A model generated the notes under the pieces. The model was given only the letters and a program-made list of their open reading frames with translations, had not been told where the DNA came from and made no database searches. Positions 1 through 8,950 of a stretch of DNA of 10,981 nucleotides are shown one piece after another. Both the position numbers and the translations under genes were made by a program. Origin of the DNA: Crocinitomicaceae bacterium. Its GTDB lineage: Bacteria; Bacteroidota; Bacteroidia; Flavobacteriales_D; Crocinitomicaceae. The stretch spans positions 1 through 10,981 of the forward strand of contig JAURHO010000051.1 of assembly GCA_030833265.1 (NCBI GenBank). The letters run 5' to 3'. Every line of letters begins with the position of its first letter. Position 1 is the first letter of the stretch.

Positions 1-1516
1 GGTAAAGATTGTATTTATCCTCTACGCCTAAACCTGCTGCATCTCCTCCTTTGAATGGCCACACATAAGTGCTGCTAGTGAAGAGACCAAAGCGAATGAG
101 GTCAGTACGACGCGTACACTCCCAGTTCAACTCACGTGCACGCTCATCTAGGAAATCGTTCAAAGTAAGTGAAGAGTAATTGTGATTTGCATCTCCGTAA
201 GCACGCTCGCGGATGTAGTTCATGTAGGTAAGCGCAGTACCTTGATCACCTGATCTGAATTTTGCTTCAGCATACATCAAGTATACATCTGCCAAACGGA
301 ACATTGGGAAGTCAACGTCAACATGCGCTGATGTCGCATTGTTTGAGCCGTTTAAACCATCTTTAGTTTTGTTTTTGTACTTCGGATTGGCGTAGCCTTG
401 TGTAAATGTGCTCATGGACGTAATATCAATTTGCTGACCAGCTGTATAGAACATCCAGCGTGAATCTTCTGTTGTGTCAGTGAATTTTTCAATGAACGGA
501 CGCGTTGCGCGGTTTCCGGCCCATTTACCATTTACTCCGTAATCAGCAGCCACCATTGAACCACCAAGCGCAGAACAAATCATGAAGGTTGTTCCTCCCC
601 ATGTTTGTGCATAAAGCCCATCATAAACGATTGGGAAAATGATTTCTGGTGAAGTGTGGTTGTCTGCTAAGAATAAATCTTGGTAAACGTCATCAAGTTG
701 GAAAGCTCCAGAGTTGATGATTTTCTCGCAATAGGTAGCACATTCTGCATTTCTTGAATTTCCTGCTCCTAAGTAAGTCTCGGCATTCAAGTACATTTTC
801 GCCATTAAAGCATGAGCAGCGCTTTTTGAAGCACGACCATAAGCTACAGCAGCTGGTGCAGTAAGGTTATCTTCAATTGCTTTGATTTCAGACTCAATGT
901 AAGCAAAGAGGTCTGCACGCATGATTTGCTCAGGATTGAAAGCACCCACGCGATCTTCTTCTGTAACGAACGGTACATTTCCGAAAAGATCCATTGCGTG
1001 GTAGTAAGCCAAGGCGCGCAAGAAACGTGCTTCATTGACCATCATTTTGATATCAGCAACTTGCGCTGCAGAAAAGCCGCGCTCATTGAGCTTCTCGTCG
1101 CGAGCTTGCCAAATAAACTCATTGCAAAGTGTAATTTGATAGAAAATACGGTAGTACATTCCTTTTACCCAAACGTTGTCTGCATTCCATTGCGTTTTGT
1201 TTAGGTCAGGAATTCCTGGGTCATTCCAACCACAAATGGCTTCGTCTGTTGGCAATTCTTGAAGGTTCCAAAGTACGCGAACGTAAGCGGAGAATCCTTC
1301 GTCAATACCAGCAATGTCAGCCTGACCCGCAGGACCTTGATTACCGGTCATGGACATCCCAGAGTAAAGTTTTGCCAATACTTTGATGTAATTATTTGGG
1401 TCACTGTAAACCGCCTCAGCATTGAGACCATATTTAGGTGACTGGTTCAGGTTCTTGCCACAAGAGGACAATAAAAGTGCGCCTGATATTATTGTAAATG
1501 CAACTAATCTTTTCAT
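1..1516 (-). CDS. susD: SusD/RagB-family starch-binding outer-membrane lipoprotein (3' end cut by window edge)
   Basis: Surface glycan-binding lipoprotein that caps the SusC transporter and delivers maltooligosaccharides to it. I translated the minus strand from the ATG at 1516: 505 codons stay open with no stop or frameshift to base 1. The protein starts MKRLVAFTIISGALLLSSCG, a lipoprotein signal with the acylated Cys at residue 19. The helical (TPR-like) SusD body follows. The family motif RRTDLIRFG is present, and WPFKGG (residues 486-491) followed by GLGVEDKYNLY matches the usual C-terminal block, so only about 20 residues (a PIP...NP-type ending) should be missing. These C-terminal motifs are of the kind common in maltose/starch-type SusD proteins. 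The start lies 10 nt after the susC stop, so the two genes are almost certainly co-transcribed. Family assignment is very secure; starch specificity is inferred from the GH13 and GH31 neighbours. Confidence 0.95.
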   Translation of the reverse strand, partial: MKRLVAFTIISGALLLSSCGKNLNQSPKYGLNAEAVYSDPNNYIKVLAKLYSGMSMTGNQGPAGQADIAGIDEGFSAYVRVLWNLQELPTDEAICGWNDPGIPDLNKTQWNADNVWVKGMYYRIFYQITLCNEFIWQARDEKLNERGFSAAQVADIKMMVNEARFLRALAYYHAMDLFGNVPFVTEEDRVGAFNPEQIMRADLFAYIESEIKAIEDNLTAPAAVAYGRASKSAAHALMAKMYLNAETYLGAGNSRNAECATYCEKIINSGAFQLDDVYQDLFLADNHTSPEIIFPIVYDGLYAQTWGGTTFMICSALGGSMVAADYGVNGKWAGNRATRPFIEKFTDTTEDSRWMFYTAGQQIDITSMSTFTQGYANPKYKNKTKDGLNGSNNATSAHVDVDFPMFRLADVYLMYAEAKFRSGDQGTALTYMNYIRERAYGDANHNYSSLTLNDFLDERARELNWECTRRTDLIRFGLFTSSTYVWPFKGGDAAGLGVEDKYNLY

Positions 1517-1526
1517 AGCTCAAGAA

Positions 1527-4500
1527 TTAGAAATCAAAGGTTAAGTTAATTGAATACACGCGTGGACGTGGGTAGAAATTGTTGTCAATACCGCCACCAA
1601 TCTCTGGATCTTGACCAGAATATTTTGTAACTACAAAAGCGTTTTGTACGACAAAGTTCACATTCAGACCTACTTTATCTTTTGAGAAACCAAGTTTACC
1701 AAAGTTGTAACCCACATTGATGAAGTCAAAACGCAAGAAATTAGCTTTTTCTAGGTAGTGGTCACTCATGAGCTGGCTAGCGGTTGTGCGCTGTACTTCG
1801 TCTTGGTAATAAAGTGAACTGATGTTGTTGAGGTATTTCTTCGTACCATCTATGGTTTGGAAGGTTGCACTATTCGAGTGAATGTTGTTGTAAATAGTGG
1901 CACCTAACTCAGCACGTGCAGATAAACCTGCATACCATTTTTTGTATTGGAAATTGAGCGCAGTTCCAAAGAACATTTTTGGAGCTGCCTGACCAGCATA
2001 GTAACGGTCTTTTACGTTAATGATGCCATCGTGATTGCGATCAACAAATGCATTGGTATCTTTCCATTTGTCGGCTGCAGTAATGTTTCCGTCACCGTTC
2101 ATGTCGATTTCAGACTGAGAACCTACCTCAATGACGCGACCTTGAGAATCATATTGTTGCTCAAGTACAAAGAACGTGTAAGTAGGATACCCAATTTGGT
2201 GCGCTTGAATGGTGTTACCAATTCCGCCACCGATTCCACCAACTAATACACCCGGAGAAGTTGAATCAACTACCTGAGATAGTTTTTTCACTTGGTTTTT
2301 GTTGTAGGTTGCGTTGAGTGTCCAGTCTAGACGCATGTCTTTTTTGGCAATCAGACCTGTGTTCAAAGAAACCTCAGCACCGCGATTTTGCATCGCACCC
2401 ACATTTGTTAAAATTTCGTTGGTAAAGTTGGTTCCGGCTGGTACAGGTACTGTTGCCAAAAGATCGCGGGTATCTTTTTGGTAAACATCTACACTTCCTG
2501 AGAAACGGTCGTTTTTAAAGCCGAAGTCAATACCTAAGTTGTATGAAGTTGTGGTTTCCCATTTCAAACCTGCATCAAAACCTGCCGGACGCAATACTTG
2601 GTAGTATTGACCTCCAAATGCATATTGTGCAGTAGTTGCACCTTGGAAATAGTTACCGATGTAAGCGTAGTCACCGATACCATCTTGCTGTCCAGTAACA
2701 CCCCAGCCAGCACGCAATTTCAACATGTTTACTGGCGAGTTTTTCATGAAGTTTTCTTCAGAGATAATCCAGGCAGCTGAAGCCGCAGGGAAAATACCCC
2801 AACGTGTTTCAGGACTGAATCTTGAAGAACCGTCACGACGAACTGATACGTTTACTACGTACTTGCCCTTGAGGTTATAAATAGCACGTCCATAATATGA
2901 CATCAATACATTTCTTGTATAAAAAGGAAATGCTGCAGCAGCTTGAATGATGCTATCTTTTGCTTCGTTCCAAGCAGGGTTATTAGGGCTTTCAGTATCC
3001 CAATCTTGATAAGAATAACCTGCGGTAACATCTAAAGTTTGGTTGGCCCAACGCGTACCTGAATTATAATTCAAATAAGATTCAAAAAGTTTATTTGATT
3101 TTGAAGTGCGGTACTCAGTATAACGACCTTGCGTATAGTATCCTGAAGCCGAAGAAGCTGGTGTAATGGTATATCCGGTTCCTTCTGAGTAGTCACCACC
3201 TACGTTTACAACAGCTTTTAATGAAGGCAAAGATGGTAAGTTGTAAGTGAGTTTAGCATTTGCAATTGCTCTGTTTACTTTACTCTTGTCTGTGGATTGC
3301 ATGATCAAACCAAGCGGGTTGCGCGGTGAAAGCGTGTTTGGCTTGTTGTTGTCAATCCATTCAAAGTAACCACCAAAGGCCTCATTTCCTGAATATACTG
3401 GTTGCGTAGGATCGAAGAAAGCAGCACCCAATGCACCGCGATTGGCAAAGAAAGACGCCGTTTGTACATATTTCATGTTGGCCTCAATTTGCAATGTTTT
3501 ATCGAGTAAACTTGGATTCATGTTCAAGCTTACTGATGTACGTTGGAATTGGTCTCTTTTTAAAATACCGTTATCCATACGGTTTCCGATAGATAAACGG
3601 TAAGGGAAGTTTTTGATACCACCTGTAATTGATACGTTGTTGTCTGTAACAACTGCTTTGCGGAATACTTCACGCTGCCAATCTGTAGAGGCGTCACCCA
3701 ATAGGTTTTGTTGTTGAGCCGTACCATTTGCATTTACTAAGCTTCTGAGTGAATCAGCGCTCAAGACATCAAAGTACTTAGCAATCGTAGAAACCGATGT
3801 TTTTGAGTCTAAAACAACTTTGACATCATTGGCTGCAGATCCGCGTTTAGTAGTGATGAGGATAACCCCGTTTGCAGCTCTTGAACCGTAGATCGCTGTT
3901 GCAGATGCGTCTTTTAACACAACAAATGAAGCGATGTCATTTGGGTTGATCAGTGAAAGTGGATTGGCTGCACCAGCAATTCCGCCATTATCTAAAGGAA
4001 CACCATCAACCACGATGAGTGGATCATTGGAAGCGTTGATAGAGGTTCCTCCACGAAGACGCAAAGTACTACCTGAACCAGGAGCACCATCATTTGATGT
4101 TACTTTTAAACCTGCAACCTTACCCATTACCAATTGCTCTGGAGAAGCTAATGAACCCTGTACGAAGTTCTTTTCGGTAATAACCGCTGCAGAACCTGTA
4201 AGGTCTTTTGTGCGCTGTGTACCATAACCAATGACAACGATGTCTCCTGTCTCTTGCACTTTAGATGCAAACTGGAAGTCATTGGTGATCATTTGATTGG
4301 CAACAATGGTTACTTCATCGGTCTGTGGGTTAAAACCCATGAATTTAAAAATGAGTTTGTAGGTTCCTGCTTTTAATCCTGAGATTTCATAATATCCTTT
4401 CTCATTGGAAACAGCTCCTTTTCCTTGCCCTTCTACTAATACAGAAGCATTATAGAGCGGAGCTCCGGCTGCATCGGTAATGGTTCCTTTGACGCCAGTC

Positions 4501-4574
4501 TGAGCCAAAGCCAAACTAGTAAAGCCAAGAAACAGTAAAAAGGCAAATAAACTTGTAGTAGTTTTCATTTGCAT
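1527..4574 (-). CDS. susC: SusC/RagA-family TonB-dependent outer-membrane transporter
   Basis: Imports SusD-bound oligosaccharides across the outer membrane using TonB/ExbBD energy. The 1015 residues are full length for the family. In order: signal peptide about 1-24 (ending LALA before Q25); carboxypeptidase-regulatory-like beta domain about 26-105; a TonB-box-like stretch with DIVVIGYGTQ at 111-120; plug domain about 120-245 carrying LRLRGGTSIN (171-180), the SusC signature DPLIVVDGVP (184-193) and IYGSRAANGVILITTKRG (228-245); then a beta barrel ending in Phe1015, the usual BAM recognition residue. Two Asp-rich loops near residues 820-860 (DMNGDGNITAADK and DRNHDGIINVKDR) look calcium-binding. 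There is no N-terminal STN domain, so the transporter is unlikely to signal through an anti-sigma/ECF pair. An ATG also occurs at codon 3, but either start gives the same signal peptide. A promoter lies directly upstream and susD follows after 10 nt. The maltooligosaccharide substrate is inferred from context. Confidence 0.96.
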   Translation of the reverse strand: MQMKTTTSLFAFLLFLGFTSLALAQTGVKGTITDAAGAPLYNASVLVEGQGKGAVSNEKGYYEISGLKAGTYKLIFKFMGFNPQTDEVTIVANQMITNDFQFASKVQETGDIVVIGYGTQRTKDLTGSAAVITEKNFVQGSLASPEQLVMGKVAGLKVTSNDGAPGSGSTLRLRGGTSINASNDPLIVVDGVPLDNGGIAGAANPLSLINPNDIASFVVLKDASATAIYGSRAANGVILITTKRGSAANDVKVVLDSKTSVSTIAKYFDVLSADSLRSLVNANGTAQQQNLLGDASTDWQREVFRKAVVTDNNVSITGGIKNFPYRLSIGNRMDNGILKRDQFQRTSVSLNMNPSLLDKTLQIEANMKYVQTASFFANRGALGAAFFDPTQPVYSGNEAFGGYFEWIDNNKPNTLSPRNPLGLIMQSTDKSKVNRAIANAKLTYNLPSLPSLKAVVNVGGDYSEGTGYTITPASSASGYYTQGRYTEYRTSKSNKLFESYLNYNSGTRWANQTLDVTAGYSYQDWDTESPNNPAWNEAKDSIIQAAAAFPFYTRNVLMSYYGRAIYNLKGKYVVNVSVRRDGSSRFSPETRWGIFPAASAAWIISEENFMKNSPVNMLKLRAGWGVTGQQDGIGDYAYIGNYFQGATTAQYAFGGQYYQVLRPAGFDAGLKWETTTSYNLGIDFGFKNDRFSGSVDVYQKDTRDLLATVPVPAGTNFTNEILTNVGAMQNRGAEVSLNTGLIAKKDMRLDWTLNATYNKNQVKKLSQVVDSTSPGVLVGGIGGGIGNTIQAHQIGYPTYTFFVLEQQYDSQGRVIEVGSQSEIDMNGDGNITAADKWKDTNAFVDRNHDGIINVKDRYYAGQAAPKMFFGTALNFQYKKWYAGLSARAELGATIYNNIHSNSATFQTIDGTKKYLNNISSLYYQDEVQRTTASQLMSDHYLEKANFLRFDFINVGYNFGKLGFSKDKVGLNVNFVVQNAFVVTKYSGQDPEIGGGIDNNFYPRPRVYSINLTFDF

Positions 4575-4610
4575 AGTTCTCGTTTTTGCGTTTATAACAG
4601 ATTAATCATT

Positions 4611-4640
4611 CAAATATATTTGATTTTTTCTTAATGTCAA
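4611..4640 (-). promoter_or_regulatory. Predicted Bacteroidota sigma-A-type promoter for susCD
   Basis: On the minus strand, TTGACA (4640-4635) is the -33 element and TATATTTG (4618-4611) is a perfect match to the known Bacteroidota -7 consensus TAnnTTTG. There are 19 nt between the TTG and the TA, which is within the usual spacing. Transcription would start near 4604-4606, giving a leader of about 30 nt before the susC ATG at 4574. The leader is AT-rich with an A-rich stretch and no clear Shine-Dalgarno sequence, as is common in this phylum. The site lies in the only sizeable gap of the cluster (87 nt), so susCD can probably be transcribed separately from the enzyme genes upstream. Not tested experimentally. 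Confidence 0.72.
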
Positions 4641-4647
4641 GTTGACA
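4635..4647. promoter_or_regulatory. 13-bp perfect palindrome over the susC -33 element (candidate operator)
   Basis: TGTCAA-G-TTGACA is a perfect inverted repeat with 6-bp arms around one central base. One arm is the predicted -33 hexamer of the susC promoter, so a dimeric regulator bound here would compete with RNA polymerase. A one-base loop is too tight for a transcription terminator hairpin, and no T-run follows it in either direction. No regulator gene is visible in the window, so the binding protein cannot be named. Chance similarity remains possible because the site is short. Confidence 0.4.
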
Positions 4648-4661
4648 CAATGAAAAAGTTT

Positions 4662-7106
4662 TCACCACTTGAATTGCAAGACTTGTTCTTTTTTAACAAA
4701 GTGCATTTTCTGCTGCGACTTTAAGTACAGTACTTGATTTTGGGCGTCATAGGTGAATTTTTCCTTTTTACCATTGACTTTTACAGTTGTCGGGGCTTGG
4801 TCCATATGAAAAGACCATTCAAACTGAAAAAACGGTAACACTGCATAATCCTGAATAGTGGGGCTCAGGGTTAAAGTATAGCAGTTTGCTTTTGAAATAG
4901 CCTCACACCTGAGCATTTTTGCAGCGCCTTTGAGTACGGCATTTTTCGTGGCGCCATCATCTTCATACCAAAGAAAAACACTCGTGTCGGCAGCTGCAGG
5001 TCGGGCTAAATAACAATGAAGGGTTACCAATGTATCTGTGTATTGTGCCGTAGAGGAAATAGTATTTATTCTTGGAATAAAAGCCCCGGATTTTGCAAAT
5101 ACAGGAATGTACTGAAGTGTTTTAGTTGTCGTCACTAACTGATTGGCATCAGGATGCACCAACTTGCCTGTGTGAAAATCAAACCAATTGACCTTTGTTG
5201 GCAATTTTGTGATATAAACGACGTCTTTAGAACTTTTCATTGAGTCCGTGATGGCATGAACAAGTAATGATGGCCCCCACATGTATGAATTAGCCTCGGT
5301 AAACGACCAAGTTTCTTCAGGGAATTCCATAAAAATTGGACGCATGAGCGGATGACCAGACGTGCTATTGACAAACGCTAAGCTATAGTTATATGGCAAA
5401 AGTTGGTATCTCAATTCGATAGCTGCTTTAGCCAATGCCTTGGTTTTGGCATCTTTGAAGATGGCTTCACTGGCAACATCTTCTTGTGCATGTGGTCTAA
5501 AAATGGGTTGAAAAACGCCATACTGCAACCAACGTACATAGAGTTCCGGATCATTGTTTGAACCGGCAAAACCACCGAGGTCAGAATGCATGTAGGCCAT
5601 TCCTTGTAAACCCATTTGCATAGAAATTTCCATTTGTGGTTTGAGACCACCCCAAGTTCGATTGACATCGCCAGACCATGGAATCATGCCATAACGCTGA
5701 GAACCCGAATAACCTGCGCGCATCAAAATGAAAGGTCTTTCGTTCGAGAATTCTTTTTCAAAACCAGTGTAAAGGAGTTTGGCCCAATCGTGGCCATAAA
5801 TATTGTGCACTTCATCAGCCCACTTATCGCCATGCTTCAGTTTCGTGGGGTGTACTTCTGGCTCACCGAGGTCACCCCAAAAACCAGCTACTCCCATGGT
5901 ATGAAGGTTCTTGTAAATTTCCCAAAACCAAGCTCGAGCTTCAGGCTTGTAAATATCAATGAGCCCTGTATTGCCAAAATAAAAATCGTAGCGATACGGA
6001 TTGCCTAATGTATCTGTTCCGAGTAATTTTTTGCTCGAAGCCTCTTGCCATTTTTTAGAAGTTGTTAATACAAATGGCTCTGTAATAAGGACCGTTTTGA
6101 CATTTTGCTTTTTGAAATCGGCAATCATCAGTTCCGGATTAGGGAATGAATCGCGGTAAAATTCAAAGTTGCCAAGTGTGCCTTGAATTTCTTTTCCAAA
6201 CCAATAAAGGTCAAAAATGATGGCGTCTAAAGGAATTTGCTCTTGGCGAAAACCTTCCACCACTTTTCTTGCCTCGGCTTCAGAATGGTATCCAAATCGA
6301 CTCGCAAAATTTCCAAGCGTCCAACGGGCTGGCAAAGGTTGGTGACCAGTCAAATTAGTTAGATTTTCTGTCAAATTACGCCAATCGTCTGCTGCAATCA
6401 CCTGATAACGCAAAGGCCCACCGATCACTTCGTAAGTAAGTTTGTTGTCTTTTTTCGAATCGAGGTCGAGGTAGCCAATTTGTGGATTGTCAAAGTGAAT
6501 GGCATAACACTGATCTGAAATCACAATTGGCATCGTGAAATTCATGAGGTCAGAACGTGTTTCGTAACCGTAATGCGCCCGATTGTATAATTGCAAGCGA
6601 TAACCCCTGCGATTCATGCCCAAAGAGCGCGCTCCGCCCCCCATGAGTTGTTCAGTCGCGGTCAGATTGAATTGAATTTGAGGTGTTTCCTTTAGTTGGT
6701 ATCCATTGGCTTCCGAACTCAACAATTTGCCTTTATACCAATAGGAAATTTGAAAAGGAGTTTCTTGAATGCGCACATGAATAGCGGCTTCAGCTAAAGA
6801 AAGATCATAATAGTTACCTTCCTTGGTCGCTTTCTCTAGAATTTTGACACTGCCGTTAAACTTAGATTGCGTAGGAATAACGGCATGAGATGCTTCGGGC
6901 ATCGTCTCTGTTCCCTTCGGAATAAATGAAGTTTCTACTATTTTGTCATCAAAAAAACTTATTTGATATTGCCCATCATTTACATTCACCACTACATCAT
7001 CGCCTTTAGTTCCGTTGCTTATAGAGATGAATTGACGATTTGGGTTCTGTGCAAATGCTAAAAAACTGACTGCAATTCCGAGAAGAGCGCTTGAATACTT
7101 GAACAT
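4662..7106 (-). CDS. GH31 alpha-glucosidase or alpha-1,4-transglucosylase, secreted (probably periplasmic)
   Basis: Retaining glycoside hydrolase family 31 enzyme acting on alpha-glucosidic ends of maltooligosaccharides. Of 814 residues, about 1-19 form a Sec signal peptide (AFA before Q20). A mutarotase-like N-terminal beta domain runs to about 250, followed by a (beta/alpha)8 barrel about 260-600 and C-terminal beta domains. The nucleophile is Asp412 in GFWGDLGEPE, replacing the commoner WxDMNEP form. The acid/base is Asp480 in IPWSGDVNRTWGG. The HSDLGGF motif (507-513) is also conserved. The GDLGEP variant, the length and the spacing resemble, from memory, the Cellvibrio Agd31B 4-alpha-glucosyltransferase, so disproportionation is as plausible as hydrolysis. 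There is no lipobox and no T9SS tail, which suggests the periplasm. The ATG lies 2 nt after the GH13 stop, so the two are co-translated. Family is certain; exact activity is open. Confidence 0.93.
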   Translation of the reverse strand: MFKYSSALLGIAVSFLAFAQNPNRQFISISNGTKGDDVVVNVNDGQYQISFFDDKIVETSFIPKGTETMPEASHAVIPTQSKFNGSVKILEKATKEGNYYDLSLAEAAIHVRIQETPFQISYWYKGKLLSSEANGYQLKETPQIQFNLTATEQLMGGGARSLGMNRRGYRLQLYNRAHYGYETRSDLMNFTMPIVISDQCYAIHFDNPQIGYLDLDSKKDNKLTYEVIGGPLRYQVIAADDWRNLTENLTNLTGHQPLPARWTLGNFASRFGYHSEAEARKVVEGFRQEQIPLDAIIFDLYWFGKEIQGTLGNFEFYRDSFPNPELMIADFKKQNVKTVLITEPFVLTTSKKWQEASSKKLLGTDTLGNPYRYDFYFGNTGLIDIYKPEARAWFWEIYKNLHTMGVAGFWGDLGEPEVHPTKLKHGDKWADEVHNIYGHDWAKLLYTGFEKEFSNERPFILMRAGYSGSQRYGMIPWSGDVNRTWGGLKPQMEISMQMGLQGMAYMHSDLGGFAGSNNDPELYVRWLQYGVFQPIFRPHAQEDVASEAIFKDAKTKALAKAAIELRYQLLPYNYSLAFVNSTSGHPLMRPIFMEFPEETWSFTEANSYMWGPSLLVHAITDSMKSSKDVVYITKLPTKVNWFDFHTGKLVHPDANQLVTTTKTLQYIPVFAKSGAFIPRINTISSTAQYTDTLVTLHCYLARPAAADTSVFLWYEDDGATKNAVLKGAAKMLRCEAISKANCYTLTLSPTIQDYAVLPFFQFEWSFHMDQAPTTVKVNGKKEKFTYDAQNQVLYLKSQQKMHFVKKEQVLQFKW

Positions 7107-7108
7107 AA

Positions 7109-8950
7109 TTAATGGCTTAATTTAATGATATAAGAGGTTTTTGCCGGGATTTTTCCGGAAGCCTGTTCAAAATCAAAGCTCTGGTTCGTCAGGACATCTA
7201 GGCCTTTTTCAAAACCATGGAGACCTTCTGCAAATCTTGACCACGTCAGTGTTTCTTCTTTACTGGAATTGTTGATAATCACCATGAGCACCTCAGCTTC
7301 TTTTCCTAATGCTGTAACCGGCTCTAAATAGCGGAAATATACGTACACGTTATTTTGAGGAACAAATTGTAAAAATTTACCCTCATGGATGACTTTTTGA
7401 CCCTTTCTCCAATTGAGAATGGATTTAGTAAATTGATAGTAGGCCTCCTGGTTGGCATCTAAAACCAAACGATCGCGATTTCCGAATAAATCGCGTCTGA
7501 TATCTGCGTCACCCACAGCCTTGCTGCCGCGCATGCCAATTTCAGTGCCATAATAAATTTGTGGAATCCCTCTTGTGGTGGCAATTAAGCTCAAGGCCAT
7601 TTTATAAGTTGCTAAATCAGGATAAGACTCATTGAAGCGTTGCGTATCGTGATTCTCTAAGAACACCAACATATTATTCGGATTGGCATATAAATAATCA
7701 TTGGCAAAGTTCTCATAGAAACGCACCACTCCTTGATCCCAATTTTGCTCGTTTTCTTTCCAAGCTTGCAACATGGCATCGTGTAACGTGAAATCCATTA
7801 CTGAGGGCAAATGACTGTTGTAACCTTGCAAGGCACCTATGGGGCTATCTTTTTGCCAGTAAGCCATTTGTGCTTGGTCGTGCATCCAAACTTCGCCTAC
7901 AATATTTAAGTTCGGGTATTCATTTGTAATGGCTTTGGTCCATAACGCAATGGCCTCTTTGTCATTGTAAGAATAGGTATCTACGCGTAAGCCATCAAGT
8001 TCCGCCCATTCGATCCACCAAATGGTGTTTTGAATCAGGTAGGTCAAGAGCAAAGGATTCTTTTGATTCATGTCTGGCATCGTGGTGTCAAACCAACCAT
8101 CGGCTGAAGCATTGACATCAGCTTTCGAAGCATACGGATCAAATTGGGTGGTAGTACGGTAGCTAGAGCGCGTAAAAGCATCAAACTGATGAATCCAAGT
8201 TGCTGTAGGTAAATCTTGGATCATCCAGTGTTTACTAGACCAATGGTTCGGCACTTCATCCTTAATGACTTTCAAATTTTGACGGTGCGCCTCTTGTACC
8301 ATGGCTTTGAAATATGCATTGTTGCCATAACGCGGGTCTACCTTATATAGATCAGATTGTGCGTAGCCATGATAAGAATAAACAGGTTCGTTGTCTTCTA
8401 AAAAAGGCGTCATCCAAATAGTAGTTGCACCCAATTCCTTGATATAAGGTAATTGATCCATGACACCATATAAATCGCCGCCATGACGTCCGCCTGGATT
8501 ATTCACATTTGTTTTTTCCGCCACTTCCGAAAGACTATCTAGGCCCCTATTTGCATTTCTGAATCGGTCTGGCATCAATAAATAGATGACATCTGAACTT
8601 GTGAAACTCTGGCGATATTTGCTGTTTGCACTGCGTTGTTCGAGCTTGAACTCATGCGTAGCAACCACTTTCTTTTTATCTAAGAGCCTGATTGGATACG
8701 TACCTGCGACTTTATTTTGCGTCTCCAACGTTACAAAGATGTAGTTTGGGTTTTCTGTACGCACCTGCTCCAGAATGGTCAAGCCTGACACTTCAACTTT
8801 GTATTTTGAAATTTGGGGGCCATGCAACAATACTTGCACCTGATGGTGCTCCATGCCCACCCACCAATTTGCGGGTTCAACATGCTGCAATAGTTGTGCG
8901 AAGCTTGTTGATATTGCAAAAAACACAAAGAGTAAACTAGTCCATTTCAT
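7109..8950 (-). CDS. GH13 neopullulanase/cyclomaltodextrinase, SusA-like
   Basis: Alpha-amylase-family enzyme that cleaves alpha-1,4 bonds in maltooligosaccharides, cyclodextrins or pullulan-type substrates. From the ATG at 8950 it has 613 residues: signal peptide 1-18 (MKWTSLLFVFFAISTSFA); a cyclomaltodextrinase-type N-terminal beta domain about 20-110 with the typical EPANWWVGM start; the catalytic barrel about 120-530; and a small C-terminal beta domain. All GH13 signatures are present: DEVPNH (231-236), MPDMN (291-295), GLRVDTYS with nucleophile Asp324, VGEVW with acid/base Glu353, and ENHDTQ with Asp435. MPDRFRNANRG resembles the neopullulanase metal-site loop. A longer start at 8977 would add MKMALKKES before the signal peptide and a 41-nt overlap. 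I prefer 8950 because it gives a standard signal peptide and a 14-nt overlap with the CotH stop. The lack of a T9SS tail suggests a periplasmic enzyme like SusA. Confidence 0.93.
   Translation of the reverse strand: MKWTSLLFVFFAISTSFAQLLQHVEPANWWVGMEHHQVQVLLHGPQISKYKVEVSGLTILEQVRTENPNYIFVTLETQNKVAGTYPIRLLDKKKVVATHEFKLEQRSANSKYRQSFTSSDVIYLLMPDRFRNANRGLDSLSEVAEKTNVNNPGGRHGGDLYGVMDQLPYIKELGATTIWMTPFLEDNEPVYSYHGYAQSDLYKVDPRYGNNAYFKAMVQEAHRQNLKVIKDEVPNHWSSKHWMIQDLPTATWIHQFDAFTRSSYRTTTQFDPYASKADVNASADGWFDTTMPDMNQKNPLLLTYLIQNTIWWIEWAELDGLRVDTYSYNDKEAIALWTKAITNEYPNLNIVGEVWMHDQAQMAYWQKDSPIGALQGYNSHLPSVMDFTLHDAMLQAWKENEQNWDQGVVRFYENFANDYLYANPNNMLVFLENHDTQRFNESYPDLATYKMALSLIATTRGIPQIYYGTEIGMRGSKAVGDADIRRDLFGNRDRLVLDANQEAYYQFTKSILNWRKGQKVIHEGKFLQFVPQNNVYVYFRYLEPVTALGKEAEVLMVIINNSSKEETLTWSRFAEGLHGFEKGLDVLTNQSFDFEQASGKIPAKTSYIIKLSH

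Noticed and set aside
926..1204. 92-codon plus-strand and 63-codon minus-strand open frames inside the susD region
   Set aside because: Both overlap the continuous SusD frame, which has a lipoprotein signal and family motifs throughout. Their translations look random.
1947..4227. Three plus-strand open frames (1947-2246, 2598-2780, 3934-4227) opposite susC
   Set aside because: All are antisense to conserved SusC plug or barrel sequence and show no protein-family features.
4635..4661. Possible transcription terminator after the GH31 gene
   Set aside because: The only inverted repeat has 6-bp arms around a single base, too tight for a hairpin, and no T-run follows. It fits an operator better.
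5616..6008. 130-codon plus-strand open frame opposite the GH31 gene
   Set aside because: It lies entirely antisense to a strongly conserved catalytic region, has no recognisable domain, and no promoter was seen. It is a by-product of codon bias in the real gene.
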